DNA from: an uncultured Prevotella sp.
GTDB taxonomy: Bacteria > Bacteroidota > Bacteroidia > Bacteroidales > Bacteroidaceae
NCBI GenBank assembly: GCA_905196835.1
Contig: CAJJWN010000035.1
Coordinates: 1 to 31,438, forward strand
Length of the DNA stretch: 31,438 nucleotides
Reading direction: 5' to 3'
Shown here: piece by piece, positions 24,645 to 31,438 of the stretch
Numbering within the stretch: the stretch's first letter is position 1
Layout: the number at the start of each line of letters is the position of its first letter
Notes under the pieces: generated by a model
What the model saw: only the letters and a program-made list of their open reading frames with translations
What the model was told of the DNA's origin: nothing
The model's database searches: none
Position numbers and translations under genes: made by a program

Positions 24645-25019
24645 TCCGAAGCAACAAACACGTCAAACTCAAATACTGCTTTAAATTCTGATATGTTTTT
24701 TACTTCTCGGATTCCTTTTTTACATAGGCATAAAAATATTTAAGTTAAACAATATGTTTTTTTCTCTCTCCATAGAGACATTTGTTAGGCAGTCTCTTTT
24801 GCTTATTGCGCCTTTACATGGGATATATGTTTTGTCCCTCATTACCTATATACCAACAAAACGCTTGCCTTATTTTACAAAAACGCCAAATTGTCGGAGA
24901 TTGAAACCTTTTGTCTTGAATTATGACACAATGTCTTGCAAATATTTTATTCGGTCGTGATTCTATGTTTCTGCGTTCATGGTCGCGATATTTTGGTTAC
25001 AATACAAATAAAATTTATA
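24645..25019. other. Intergenic region upstream of the 188-residue gene
   Basis: AT-rich, no gene that I trust. A 68-codon plus-strand frame at 24754-24960 (MFFSLSIETFVRQSLLLIAP...) has no ribosome-binding site or domain and is probably fortuitous. The promoter of the minus-strand gene starting at 24644 should be here, but no TAnnTTTG box was evident. Confidence 0.4.
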
Positions 25020-25155
25020 AGACATTTACCGGACAAATATAAGACATCTAAATTTATATCCATCAAGTCTAAATGTCCAATTAAATGTCCCACACTAAAA
25101 GAATAGACATTTACTGAATATCAATCAGTTACGACACATCTTGTATGGGACATTT
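25020..25155. repeat. Cluster of GACATTT / AAATGTC motifs behind the integrase gene
   Basis: AGACATTT at 25020 and 25105, GGACATTT at 25148, and the reverse form AAATGTCC at 25071 and 25083, plus a variant at 25042. Five to six copies in 136 bases far exceed expectation, even in AT-rich DNA. They lie between the integrase stop and the next gene. They may be binding sites for a recombination directionality factor or a regulator. Confidence 0.55.
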
Positions 25156-25177
25156 GAAACTGTAATAATATCACTTT

Positions 25178-26449
25178 TTACCTTCCGAACACATACTTGA
25201 CTACCTTTGCGTTGGCCTTGTTCTCGTTAACGAAGTCGCGCTCAATGTAAATATCAGTTACCCTCATCGATTCGTCCACATGGTTGAGGGCTGCATGGAC
25301 TGTGTACTTATTAATGCCGACTTTGTTTAAGGCTATTGTCGCCCATGAATGCCTCGCAGCGTAATATTCCAAATCGTCTATGCCGAGTTGTGAACCGATT
25401 TCCTTCAGTCCGTAATTGATTGCCTTGTTGAATGCCTTGTGGTCGGCGTAGTAATGGTGGAAGTTGAACAATCGTTGGCCGGCCTTGTCTTTGTATTTTT
25501 CAATCAGGGGAAATATCAGTTTGGGGACAACGACTTCCATCCTTGCACTGTCCAATCGGCGGTCCTTTGTCTTGGTGCGGTTGTAGATTATCCTGCCGTC
25601 TGTAAACTCTTTGGCATTGTACAAGTCGACGGAATTCATGCCCATAAGACAGAAAGACATGATGAAACAATCCTTTGCCAAATCATAACGGCAGGTGCTT
25701 TTATAACCTTTCACCTTGTTTTTATATGGCAGTTTCCAAATGGCTTTTATCTGTTGGGATTGTATTGCACGCTTTCTCGTTGCTTCCTGTCGTGGTATTC
25801 TGAAATAGTCAAAGGGAGAATGAGGTATGCGAATTAGTCCGACATCAGGCTTGTTGTAATGTCTTTGGGCCTCGTTAAACAAATGCCGTATTAAAGTAAG
25901 GTATAGTGACAGACACCGATATGACGGTATTCTTTTATTTTCACCTATCAGCTTTTCAACCCTCTTGCTCCTTTCTTTTGTTATGAAGTCCTTGTATTTT
26001 TCCAGTAAATCCACCGTAACCTTGTTTATTTCAAAATAATCCTGTCCGACGAAACGGATAAAAGAATTCAAGGCCGTCGTGTATATGTCTTTGCTCCTTA
26101 TCGCCGACGTGTTAATCCATTCCCTGCTAAAACCAATAAAATCTATCGGTTTACTTTCAAGGTCTTTGTTCAATAAACGTGTTACGATGTCATTCAGGTC
26201 ACAGTCTGCATAATCAAGTTTTAGCTCGGAGTATAGGCTCTTAAAATGATAAACAAGCATATCAGCCTTGTCTTTTACGGTAGAATGTTCCTTTAAAGTC
26301 ATCTTCTTAGCGTCCAAGTCGGAAAGTGTAGCGAATAAATCTGTCGAAATTCTCTTGACACGTTTGCCCTTTGTGAACCTGATTTTTACATTAAACGTTC
26401 CGTCCTTCCTCATCTTGTCCCTTTGAATTTCAGCTTTAATCGTAAGCAT
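25178..26449 (-). CDS. Tyrosine recombinase (integrase)
   Basis: 423 residues, normal length for Bacteroidetes element integrases. The N-terminal 100 residues are an arm-binding-type domain (IKAEIQRDKMRKDGTFNVKI). A SAM-like core-binding domain spans about 105-205, and the catalytic domain from about 225. Visible catalytic residues are the Lys region TKTKDRR (292-298), Arg366 in AARHSWAT, His390 in ALNH and Tyr401 in TDIYIERD. The position where the first catalytic Arg is expected (CLMGMNSVDLYN, 267-278) has Met, as in IntDOT-like enzymes that lack Arg I (known). It lies 350 bases from the 3' end of tRNA-Asn and should catalyse integration and excision of the island there. Confidence 0.92.
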   Translation of the reverse strand: MLTIKAEIQRDKMRKDGTFNVKIRFTKGKRVKRISTDLFATLSDLDAKKMTLKEHSTVKDKADMLVYHFKSLYSELKLDYADCDLNDIVTRLLNKDLESKPIDFIGFSREWINTSAIRSKDIYTTALNSFIRFVGQDYFEINKVTVDLLEKYKDFITKERSKRVEKLIGENKRIPSYRCLSLYLTLIRHLFNEAQRHYNKPDVGLIRIPHSPFDYFRIPRQEATRKRAIQSQQIKAIWKLPYKNKVKGYKSTCRYDLAKDCFIMSFCLMGMNSVDLYNAKEFTDGRIIYNRTKTKDRRLDSARMEVVVPKLIFPLIEKYKDKAGQRLFNFHHYYADHKAFNKAINYGLKEIGSQLGIDDLEYYAARHSWATIALNKVGINKYTVHAALNHVDESMRVTDIYIERDFVNENKANAKVVKYVFGR

Positions 26450-26801
26450 AACGAATGATTTTTCACGTGCCCAAAGCCTTTCTTTACCGATTTTGAGGTC
26501 AACTTAAGGTCAACCATTAACCGTCCGACCTGCTGAAACCCCAGTAAAATAAAGGGTTTTGCGATATTTTTCAGAGGTCAATCATTTTGGTGCTTTTTCC
26601 TCGTTTTTCGGTCAAAATCAGCTTTTCTGCACTCGATTAGACATACGCTGGACAGAGAAAAAGGCAATAGTGGAAAGTCTGAAAAACATCTTATACAAAG
26701 CAGTACAACTACCGTAAGTGCTTGATTATCACTAATTTATGCACAAAAGGAAAAGTGCCAACTACCTGGACTCCAAGTAATTAGCACTCCAATTGAAACA
26801 G
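26450..26801. other. Integrase-to-tRNA segment, probable attachment region
   Basis: About 350 bases without genes. It contains three AGGTCAA motifs: 26496-26503 and 26507-26514 (AGGTCAAC) and 26575-26582 (AGGTCAAT), in the position where arm-type integrase sites would lie. The crossover is expected near or in the 3' end of the tRNA (26802-26830), but without the other junction it cannot be fixed. The promoter of the integrase gene should also be here; none was clearly seen. Confidence 0.5.
26496..26582. repeat. AGGTCAAC direct repeats, candidate integrase arm sites
   Basis: Copies at 26496, 26507 (11 bases apart) and 26575. They lie between the integrase gene and the tRNA attachment region. 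One-helical-turn spacing of the first two fits protein binding. Confidence 0.4.
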
Positions 26802-26875
26802 CGCTTCAAGATGGGCTTGAACCAACGACCCCCTGATTAACAGTCAGGTGCTCTAACCAACTGAGCTATTGAAGC
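26802..26875 (-). tRNA. tRNA-Asn (GTT)
   Basis: A 74-base cloverleaf on the minus strand: acceptor GCTTCAA/TTGAAGC, discriminator G, D-arm GCTC…GAGC, anticodon stem CCTGA/TCAGG around CTGTTAA with anticodon GTT, and T-loop TTCAAGC. CCA is not encoded. The T-stem GTTGG/CCATC has one T-T mismatch (position 50-64), in the half next to the integrase. The mismatch could reflect replacement of the 3' part on island integration. The gene separates the AT-rich island from GC-rich core DNA. Confidence 0.95.
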
Positions 26876-26989
26876 AATGATGCACTTGTGTTCCAAATGC
26901 GATGCAAAGGTAATGCGTTTTCACGAAACCGCCAAACTTTTTGGCTAAAAATTTGAAAATTCGGCCAAAATACGACGATTTTCTTGCAA

Positions 26990-27025
26990 AAGACGGCATT
27001 TTACGGAGGTAAAGTCTTATCTTTG
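26990..27025 (+). promoter_or_regulatory. Promoter of the S41 protease gene
   Basis: TATCTTTG at 27018-27025, a classic Bacteroidetes -7 box, lies 43 bases before the ATG at 27068. The -33 box is poor. A second match, TATATTTG at about 27031, could also act. Confidence 0.6.
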
Positions 27026-27067
27026 CACTATATATTTGGCTATATATAACATGCTATAAAAAGACGA

Positions 27068-28798
27068 ATGACAAGGATGAAGATAAGGATTTTGCAGCTG
27101 GCCGTGCTGCTGATGCTGCCCTTCTCGGCCTCGACGGCGCAGGAGGGCAGGGACCACAACTTCGACGTTGCCAAGAACATGCAGCTGTTCAACGAGATTT
27201 ACGGCTACCTTGACCTGATGTATGTCGATACGCTCAACGCCGACGAGACCGTAGGCACGGCGATTAACTCGATGCTGCGGTCGCTCGACCCCTACACGGT
27301 GTACTACCCGGAGAGCGAGGTTAAGGACCTGCGCACGATGATAACGGGCCGCTACGTGGGCATAGGCTCTATAATAAGGTATAACCAGAAGCTCGAACGC
27401 GTGGTCATCGACGAGCCGTTCGCCGGCACGCCGGCCGCCGAGGCGGGACTGAAGAAGGGCGACGTAATCCTGAGCATAGACGACTCCGTGATGACCGACA
27501 AGGACGTGCAGTACGTCAGCTCGCACCTGAAGGGCGACGCCGGCACCACGTTCGTGCTCAAAATCATGCGCCCCTCGACGGGCAAGGAGATGCAGATGCG
27601 CATAACGCGCCGCGCCGTCGAGACGCCGTCGATAGTGTACTACGGGCTGCGCCCGGGCGGCATAGGCTACCTAAACCTGTCCGCATTCACCGAGGGATGC
27701 TCCAAGGACGTGCGCCGGGCGTTCATCGACATGAAGCAGAAGGGCATGAAGAGCTTTGTGCTCGACCTGCGCGGCAACGGCGGCGGCTCGCTCGACGAGG
27801 CGGTGCAAATCGTCAACATGTTCGTGCCCAAGGGCCTTACGCTGGTAAAGACGCGCGGAAAGCTGAAGCGCGCCAACCGCGACTACGCCACCACGGTTGA
27901 CCCGATTGACTCCATCATGCCGGTGGTCGTCCTTGTTGACGGCAACTCGGCCAGCGCCAGCGAAATAACGGCGGGCAGCCTGCAAGACCTCGACCGCGCC
28001 GTCATCCTCGGCACGCGCACCTACGGCAAGGGCCTCGTGCAGCTGCCGGTAGACCTGTCTTACAACTCGCAACTGAAGCTCACCACGGGAAAATACTACA
28101 TACCCAGCGGCCGCTGCATACAGGCCATCAACTACCGCCACGCCCGCGGCGGCTACACCGAGCACGTGCCTGACAGCCTCACGCGCGTGTTCCACACGTC
28201 GGGAGGCCGCGAAGTGCGCGACGGCGGCGGCATAAAGCCCGACATAGTGGTGCGTCCAGACTCTCTGCCGAACATCGCCTACTACCTTACGGTGACCGGC
28301 CTTGACTCGACCGAGGTGCTTCTCGACTACGAAATAGACTACATGGCGAAGCACCCGACCATCGCCCCGGCGGCGGAGTTCGAGCTGACTGACGCCGACT
28401 ATGACGAGTTCAAGCGGCGCGTCATCGAGAGCGGCTTCACCTACGACCCCGAGAGCGAGCGCGCCCTGAGCACGCTGAAGAAGATAGTGAAGTTCGAGGG
28501 CTACTACGACGACGCAAAGGCGGAGTTCGAGGCACTGGAAAAGAAGCTCAAGCACAACATAGCGCGCGACCTCGACATGCACCGCGACGTGCTCAAGCAA
28601 ATAATAACCAACGACCTCGTGACGGCCTACTACTACCAGGCCGGCGGCGTGGAGAACAGCCTGCGCTACGACAAGCAGGTGAAGGAGGCCTGCCGCCTGC
28701 TGGCCAACCCGGACGAATACCGCGCCATACTCGACGGCACCTATAAGCAGGACGCAAAAGAACAGGAGGACAGCGAGGAAGAACAAAGTGAAGAGTGA
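27068..28798 (+). CDS. S41 family C-terminal processing peptidase, exported
   Basis: 576 residues with a signal peptide (MKIRILQLAVLLMLPFSAS; either ATG 27068 or 27077). Around 83-165 is a PDZ domain (GRYVGIGSIIRYNQKLERVV, AAEAGLKKGDVILSI). The catalytic domain follows: FVLDLRGNGGGSLDEAV (230-246), the nucleophile segment GNSASASEITAG (292-303) and the general-base Lys in TYGKG (Lys321). This is the CtpA/Prc family, which cleaves C-terminal ends of exported proteins in the periplasm. The 180-residue tail is helical, usual for Bacteroidetes members. Codon use is GC-rich, unlike the island. A superoxide reductase gene follows on the same strand. Confidence 0.93.
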   Translation: MTRMKIRILQLAVLLMLPFSASTAQEGRDHNFDVAKNMQLFNEIYGYLDLMYVDTLNADETVGTAINSMLRSLDPYTVYYPESEVKDLRTMITGRYVGIGSIIRYNQKLERVVIDEPFAGTPAAEAGLKKGDVILSIDDSVMTDKDVQYVSSHLKGDAGTTFVLKIMRPSTGKEMQMRITRRAVETPSIVYYGLRPGGIGYLNLSAFTEGCSKDVRRAFIDMKQKGMKSFVLDLRGNGGGSLDEAVQIVNMFVPKGLTLVKTRGKLKRANRDYATTVDPIDSIMPVVVLVDGNSASASEITAGSLQDLDRAVILGTRTYGKGLVQLPVDLSYNSQLKLTTGKYYIPSGRCIQAINYRHARGGYTEHVPDSLTRVFHTSGGREVRDGGGIKPDIVVRPDSLPNIAYYLTVTGLDSTEVLLDYEIDYMAKHPTIAPAAEFELTDADYDEFKRRVIESGFTYDPESERALSTLKKIVKFEGYYDDAKAEFEALEKKLKHNIARDLDMHRDVLKQIITNDLVTAYYYQAGGVENSLRYDKQVKEACRLLANPDEYRAILDGTYKQDAKEQEDSEEEQSEE

Positions 28799-28914
28799 GA
28801 AGCAGAGAGTGAAGAGTGAAAAATCCATTGCCCTTCCTCCCGGCTCTCCCAGCACTCCCAGTTCTCCCCTCCCACCCGATAACAACAACCCAAAACAAAG
28901 AAAGGAACAAGATT

Positions 28915-29292
28915 ATGACAAACCGTAAAGAAGTGTACCGCTGCACGGTATGCGGCAACATCGTCGAAGTGTTGCACGCAGGCGCAGGCGAGCTGACATG
29001 CTGCGGCCAGCCCATGAAGCTATTGAAAGAGAACAGCGTTGACGCGGCTACGGAGAAGCACGTGCCCGTAGTTGAGAAAATAGACGGCGGCTACCGCGTT
29101 ACCGTGGGCAGCGTGGAGCACCCGATGCTCGACAACCACTACATAGAATGGATTGAGCTGGTGGAGGGCGACAAGACACAGCGCCGCTACCTCAACCCCG
29201 GCGACAAGCCCGAGGCCGTGTTCATGACCGACGCCGAAGACGTCTACGCGCGCGAATACTGCAACCTGCACGGGCAGTGGCGCTCGAAGTAA
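28915..29292 (+). CDS. dfx: Desulfoferrodoxin-type superoxide reductase
   Basis: 125 residues from the ATG at 28915. An upstream in-frame start would add 33 residues of low-complexity sequence and is rejected. Residues Cys10, Cys13, Cys29 and Cys30 form the rubredoxin-like Fe(Cys)4 site of desulfoferrodoxin. His49, His69, His75, Cys116 and His119 form the active iron centre (motifs [23 protein letters not shown]). The enzyme reduces superoxide to peroxide, protecting an anaerobe against oxygen. A purine-rich ribosome-binding site (AAAGGAAC) precedes it. A strong terminator follows at 29301. The preceding gap (28799-28914) contains purine-rich and pyrimidine-rich low-complexity repeats. Whether it shares a transcript with the protease is not clear. 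Confidence 0.95.
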   Translation: MTNRKEVYRCTVCGNIVEVLHAGAGELTCCGQPMKLLKENSVDAATEKHVPVVEKIDGGYRVTVGSVEHPMLDNHYIEWIELVEGDKTQRRYLNPGDKPEAVFMTDAEDVYAREYCNLHGQWRSK

Positions 29293-29300
29293 ACCATCAG

Positions 29301-29328
29301 AAAGCCCTCTCCGCGAGGGCTTTCCTTT
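29301..29328 (+). terminator. Terminator after the superoxide reductase gene
   Basis: AAAGCCCTC and GAGGGCTTT form a 9-bp perfect stem with a 5-base loop, followed by a pyrimidine-rich tail with four T. It starts 9 bases after the stop. Confidence 0.85.
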
Positions 29329-29363
29329 TCCGCAGCCAACCGCCTGGCTGTCAACGGCTTACC

Positions 29364-29400
29364 AAAAGGCCGCCTTTTACAAGCTAAAAGGCGGCCTTTT
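29364..29400. repeat. 15-bp perfect inverted repeat
   Basis: AAAAGGCCGCCTTTT at 29364-29378 and AAAAGGCGGCCTTTT at 29386-29400, separated by 7 bases. With its flanking A and T runs it could be a bidirectional terminator, or part of the repeat that continues at 29406. Confidence 0.75.
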
Positions 29401-29405
29401 AGCGT

Positions 29406-29444
29406 GCAATTCACGGCCTTTTACACGGCGATTTACGGTCTTTC
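29406..29444. repeat. Intergenic repeat shared with the island (copy 2)
   Basis: Reverse-complement relative of 22277-22317 (GCAATTCACGGCCTTTTACA then CGGCGATTTACGGTCTTT). It is embedded in the gene-free stretch 29329-29890. Its presence in both compartments suggests the island has lived in this host lineage for some time. Confidence 0.6.
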
Positions 29445-29528
29445 GCAGTTCATTCACAGTTTTTTTGTATGGACAGATGGTTTTCTTACTTGTCTTACAT
29501 TATTCCATTTATAAAAACATCCAACCTT

Positions 29529-29664
29529 AATCCAGGCGGTCGGTAACCGTCATGCCGCACCCCGATGCGGCATCCAGAAAAGTCATTATACAGCAAATGA
29601 TGTTGGCAGCATACACTGGATGCCGCATCGGGGTGCGGCATGACGGTTACCGACCGCCTGGATT
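29529..29664. repeat. 49-bp perfect inverted repeat with 38-base loop
   Basis: Arms 29529-29577 and 29616-29664 are perfect reverse complements (AATCCAGGCGGTCGG… and …CCGACCGCCTGGATT). Each arm contains a smaller palindrome (ATGCCGCA…TGCGGCAT). It may be a miniature inverted-repeat element or a strong RNA hairpin. Nothing coding is convincing in 29329-29828. Confidence 0.85.
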
Positions 29665-29828
29665 GAAGTAGGATGCAAACATTTAATGCTCTTGCCTGTC
29701 ATACACCCAAACTGCTAATGAACAGCCTTTCGGGATTCATCCGACACATTGTTCGCCGCCATACTTGCAGCAAAAGGCGGCGCCCGGGCGGCAATCGGCC
29801 TGTTTTATGCTTTTTTATGACACTGAAA

Positions 29829-29859
29829 CTTGCATTCTCGCATAAAACAATTAGATTTG
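29829..29859 (+). promoter_or_regulatory. Promoter of the DUF3332-like lipoprotein gene
   Basis: TTG at 29830-29832 and TAGATTTG at 29852-29859 match the Bacteroidetes promoter with the usual spacing (about 19 bases). The ATG at 29891 follows about 31 bases later. Confidence 0.7.
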
Positions 29860-29890
29860 TAGCCGGAAATATTACAAATCCACATAAAGT

Positions 29891-30445
29891 ATGAAAAACA
29901 AGACATTGCAATCACTCACGCTGCTCCTGGCCGGCACGATGGCCGCGAGCTCGTGCATCGGCTCGTTCGGCCTGTTCAACAAAGTGCTCGACTGGAACCA
30001 GCAGGCCACGGGCAACAAGTTTCTCAACTGGCTGATTTTCGTGCTCATCTCGCCGGCCTACGTGCTCTGCGGCGTGGCCGACCTTTTCGTAATCAACAGC
30101 ATAGAGTTCTGGTCGGGCACCAACCCCCTGGCCGAGAACGTAGGCAAGACAGAGAACATAATGGGCAGCGACGGCAAGCTGTATGCCGTAACCACGCTCG
30201 AGGACGGCTACGAGGTGAAAGCCCCCGACGGCAAGGTTGTCAACTTCAAGCACAACGCCGAGGACGACTCCTGGTCGATGATACAGGACGGCAAGACCAC
30301 CAAACTGCTCAAGATGAAGGGCAAGGACGCTGCCGAAATATACCTCAAAGACGGCGGCACGATGGACGTCAGCCTCAACGAGCAGGGCATATACAACGCC
30401 CGCATGGCCGTGAACGGCGGCATGTACTTCGCGTTCAGCAAATAA
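29891..30445 (+). CDS. DUF3332-like lipoprotein
   Basis: 184 residues. The signal peptide ends in a lipobox-like AASSC (Cys22), then GSFGLFNKVLDWNQ. A hydrophobic segment follows at about 46-66 (LIFVLISPAYVLCGVADLFV), then a soluble C-terminal domain of short strands (DGKLYAVTTLEDGYEVKAPD…). This matches DUF3332 family proteins of Bacteroidetes and Vibrio as I remember them; their function is unknown. It is a single gene with its own promoter (29829-29859) and a terminator directly after the stop. Codon use is GC-rich. Confidence 0.85.
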   Translation: MKNKTLQSLTLLLAGTMAASSCIGSFGLFNKVLDWNQQATGNKFLNWLIFVLISPAYVLCGVADLFVINSIEFWSGTNPLAENVGKTENIMGSDGKLYAVTTLEDGYEVKAPDGKVVNFKHNAEDDSWSMIQDGKTTKLLKMKGKDAAEIYLKDGGTMDVSLNEQGIYNARMAVNGGMYFAFSK

Positions 30446-30446
30446 G

Positions 30447-30472
30447 AAAAGCCCGCTTCGGCGGGCTTTTTT
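30447..30472 (+). terminator. Terminator after the DUF3332-like gene
   Basis: AAAAGCCCGC-TTCG-GCGGGCTTTT, a perfect stem with a UUCG loop, followed by T6. Confidence 0.9.
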
Positions 30473-30479
30473 CATTTGC

Positions 30480-30633
30480 TAAAGGAGTTAAAGAAGTTAT
30501 CGCTCACTGCGTTCGCTAAGAAGTTAAAGACAAATGCCTTGTCTGCTTGTCCCTTGTCGCTTGTCTGCTGACAAAGGTAATGTCTTTAACTTCTTAGCGA
30601 ACGCAGTGAGCGATAACTTCTTTAACTCCTTTA
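30480..30633. repeat. 53-bp perfect inverted repeat with 48-base loop
   Basis: Arms 30480-30532 (TAAAGGAGTTAAAGAAGTTA…) and 30581-30633 are perfect reverse complements. The loop contains CTTGTC repeats. It resembles interspersed repeats of Prevotella-type genomes; that impression is from memory. It lies after a terminator in a gene-free gap. Confidence 0.85.
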
Positions 30634-30671
30634 ACTTCTGAAAGAAAACGCTTTCAATGAAAGCATTTGTT

Positions 30672-30773
30672 CCGCCGGATTTGCAATCCGGCGGTTTCTA
30701 ATTGCGGATTTGCAATCCGCCCATGCCCATATATTTATCTCATAATAGTGTGATTTGAGCGGATTGCAAATCC
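30672..30773. repeat. Three copies of GGATTTGCAATCC-type palindromes
   Basis: CCGCCGGATTTGCAATCCGG (30672 on), GCGGATTTGCAATCCGC (30704-30720) and the inverse form GCGGATTGCAAATCC (30759-30773). Each can form a small hairpin. They occupy the gap before the Fur-family gene, which otherwise holds nothing recognisable. Confidence 0.7.
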
Positions 30774-30827
30774 ACCGAAACATAGTTGTTTGTGTAAGTT
30801 AAAGGAGTTGTTTTCTGAAGTCAACCA

Positions 30828-31277
30828 CTACAACTGCCTGCGCTTCTTCTCCTCTTCCTTCTCCGCACACTCCGGGCAAAGCCCCTTCACCACGTAGTTT
30901 ATGCTGCTCATGTGGAAGCCGTCGGGCAGCGTCACCACTGGCACATGTATGCGCTTGAGGCAGAAAGTGCGGTGGCACCGCTCGCAGTAGAAGTGCGTAT
31001 GCTCGTCGTCAACGCCGCAGTCGCAGTCGTCGGCGCAGACGTTGTACTTCAAAGAACCGCTCCCGTCGTCAACGGCATGGATGAGTTTGCCCAGCAGAAA
31101 GACGGAGAGCGTGCGCGATATGGTGCTCTTGTCAACCGTGGGCAGCAGCCTCTCGAGCTGCGGCAGGGAGACCGTCTCGTCGCCACGGAACATCGCCCTC
31201 AGTATGAGCAGCCGCGTAGCCGTAGGCTTTATGCCGCGATGCTCCAGCTTGTGTATGTAGAAATCCTCGTCAACCAT
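30828..31277 (-). CDS. Fur-family metal-dependent transcriptional regulator
   Basis: 149 residues. The N-terminal 75 residues form a winged helix (RGIKPTATRLLILRAMF; VDKSTISRTLSVFLLGKLI). The C-terminal metal-binding domain has the sequence EHTHFYCERC (His93, His95, Cys98, Cys101) and a second Cys pair, GLCPEC (Cys134, Cys137), a structural zinc site as in Fur, Zur and PerR. The His-rich loop and an acidic Cys-rich insertion (CADDCDCGVDDEH) make Zur- or Fur-type metal sensing likely; the specific metal cannot be told. It is transcribed toward the island from a promoter-like box at about 31285-31292. Nearby genes deal with oxidative stress, but they are on the other strand. Confidence 0.9.
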   Translation of the reverse strand: MVDEDFYIHKLEHRGIKPTATRLLILRAMFRGDETVSLPQLERLLPTVDKSTISRTLSVFLLGKLIHAVDDGSGSLKYNVCADDCDCGVDDEHTHFYCERCHRTFCLKRIHVPVVTLPDGFHMSSINYVVKGLCPECAEKEEEKKRRQL

Positions 31278-31438
31278 GATGTTGCAAAAATATTGAAAAT
31301 CTATGGAAAAACCTCCGAAATTCGGCAGATTAACGCAATAGAAATTGGGAATTAAGCAGTTAGGAGAAAATCACGGAAGTTGAGAAGAGGGCTGAAAACC
31401 GTTTCTAAGCGGATTGAAGCAGAAGAACGGTTTCCTAT
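31278..31438. other. Upstream region of the Fur-family gene
   Basis: On the minus strand TATTTTTG (31292-31285) matches the -7 consensus, and only about 8 bases separate it from the ATG at 31277, so the transcript would be nearly leaderless. The remaining 140 bases show no gene. AACCGTT (about 31398) and GAACGGTT (about 31426) form a weak inverted repeat. Confidence 0.45.

Larger units (their letters stand above)
1..26801. mobile_element. Genomic island / integrative element next to tRNA-Asn (left end outside window)
   Basis: The AT-rich block contains a tyrosine integrase beside the 3' end of a tRNA gene, replication-type genes with iterons, two putative defence loci and an envelope cluster. 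The flanking DNA to the right is visibly GC-rich with core genes. This is the usual arrangement of a tRNA-targeting integrative element. No copy of the tRNA 3' end was found further left, so the other junction is either outside the window or decayed. No capsid, terminase, relaxase or conjugation genes are visible, so whether it is an ICE, a mobilizable island, a phage satellite or an integrated plasmid is open. The left limit given is simply the window edge. Confidence 0.6.

Noticed and set aside
24754..24960. 68-codon plus-strand frame with hydrophobic start
   Set aside because: No ribosome-binding site, no terminator, no homology that I recognise. It lies upstream of a divergent gene in AT-rich DNA and is probably chance.
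27671..28888. 405-codon minus-strand frame and other long antisense frames over 27000-30500
   Set aside because: They are shadows of the GC-rich protease, superoxide reductase and DUF3332-like genes. Long antisense frames are expected in GC-rich coding DNA, and the proteins are Val/Ala/Arg/His-rich without domains.
29673..29894. 73-codon plus-strand frame before the DUF3332-like gene
   Set aside because: It crosses a good promoter for that gene and has no domain or ribosome-binding site.

Overview
The window looks like a Bacteroidota chromosome, probably order Bacteroidales and most likely Prevotellaceae. The support is promoter boxes of the TAnnTTTG type, protein families typical of that group (BT4734-like primase domain, DUF6175-like and WG-repeat envelope proteins, a Bacteroidetes-style tyrosine integrase), and intergenic repeats resembling those of Prevotella. 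The genus is an inference. Two compartments are clear. Roughly 1-26800 is AT-rich and carries accessory genes. From about 26900 to the end the DNA is GC-rich with housekeeping-type genes. The boundary is a tRNA-Asn gene (26802-26875, minus strand) with a tyrosine recombinase just beyond its 3' end, so the left part reads as a genomic island or integrative element whose far end lies outside the window.

Layout of the island, left to right. (1) 1-625: a minus-strand run of four tiny ORFs, then decayed or unrecognised sequence up to about 2100. (2) 2136-5150: two plus-strand genes, a 576-residue protein with tryptophan-rich repeats and a SIR2-family NAD-binding protein, arranged like an anti-phage defence pair. 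(3) 5764-8348: a minus-strand pair, a small single-span coiled-coil protein and a 756-residue membrane protein, both unrecognised. (4) 9487-16737: a tightly packed six-gene envelope cluster (WG-repeat lipoprotein, three small exported proteins, a putative outer-membrane barrel, a lipoprotein with three tandem repeats) ended by a terminator. (5) 17097-18702: five small cytoplasmic proteins, two of them paralogues, preceded by an 86-bp tandem repeat. (6) 18894-23815: a replication-like module with a BT4734-like primase-type protein, an SF2-type helicase with an unusual Walker A, and a convergent RecA-like ATPase with a membrane anchor and C-terminal helix-turn-helix. A 95-bp tandem repeat containing two conserved hairpin-plus-T-tract structures lies before the helicase, and 22-bp iterons lie between the helicase and the ATPase. 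(7) 24078-26449: an unrecognised 188-residue protein and the integrase.

The core chromosome to the right encodes an exported S41 (C-terminal processing) protease, a desulfoferrodoxin-type superoxide reductase, a DUF3332-like lipoprotein and a Fur-family regulator. The spaces between them hold terminators and several large near-perfect inverted repeats. I saw no phage structural, relaxase or conjugation genes. The likely picture is a self-excising or mobilizable island that replicates from its own iterons and carries defence and cell-surface cargo.
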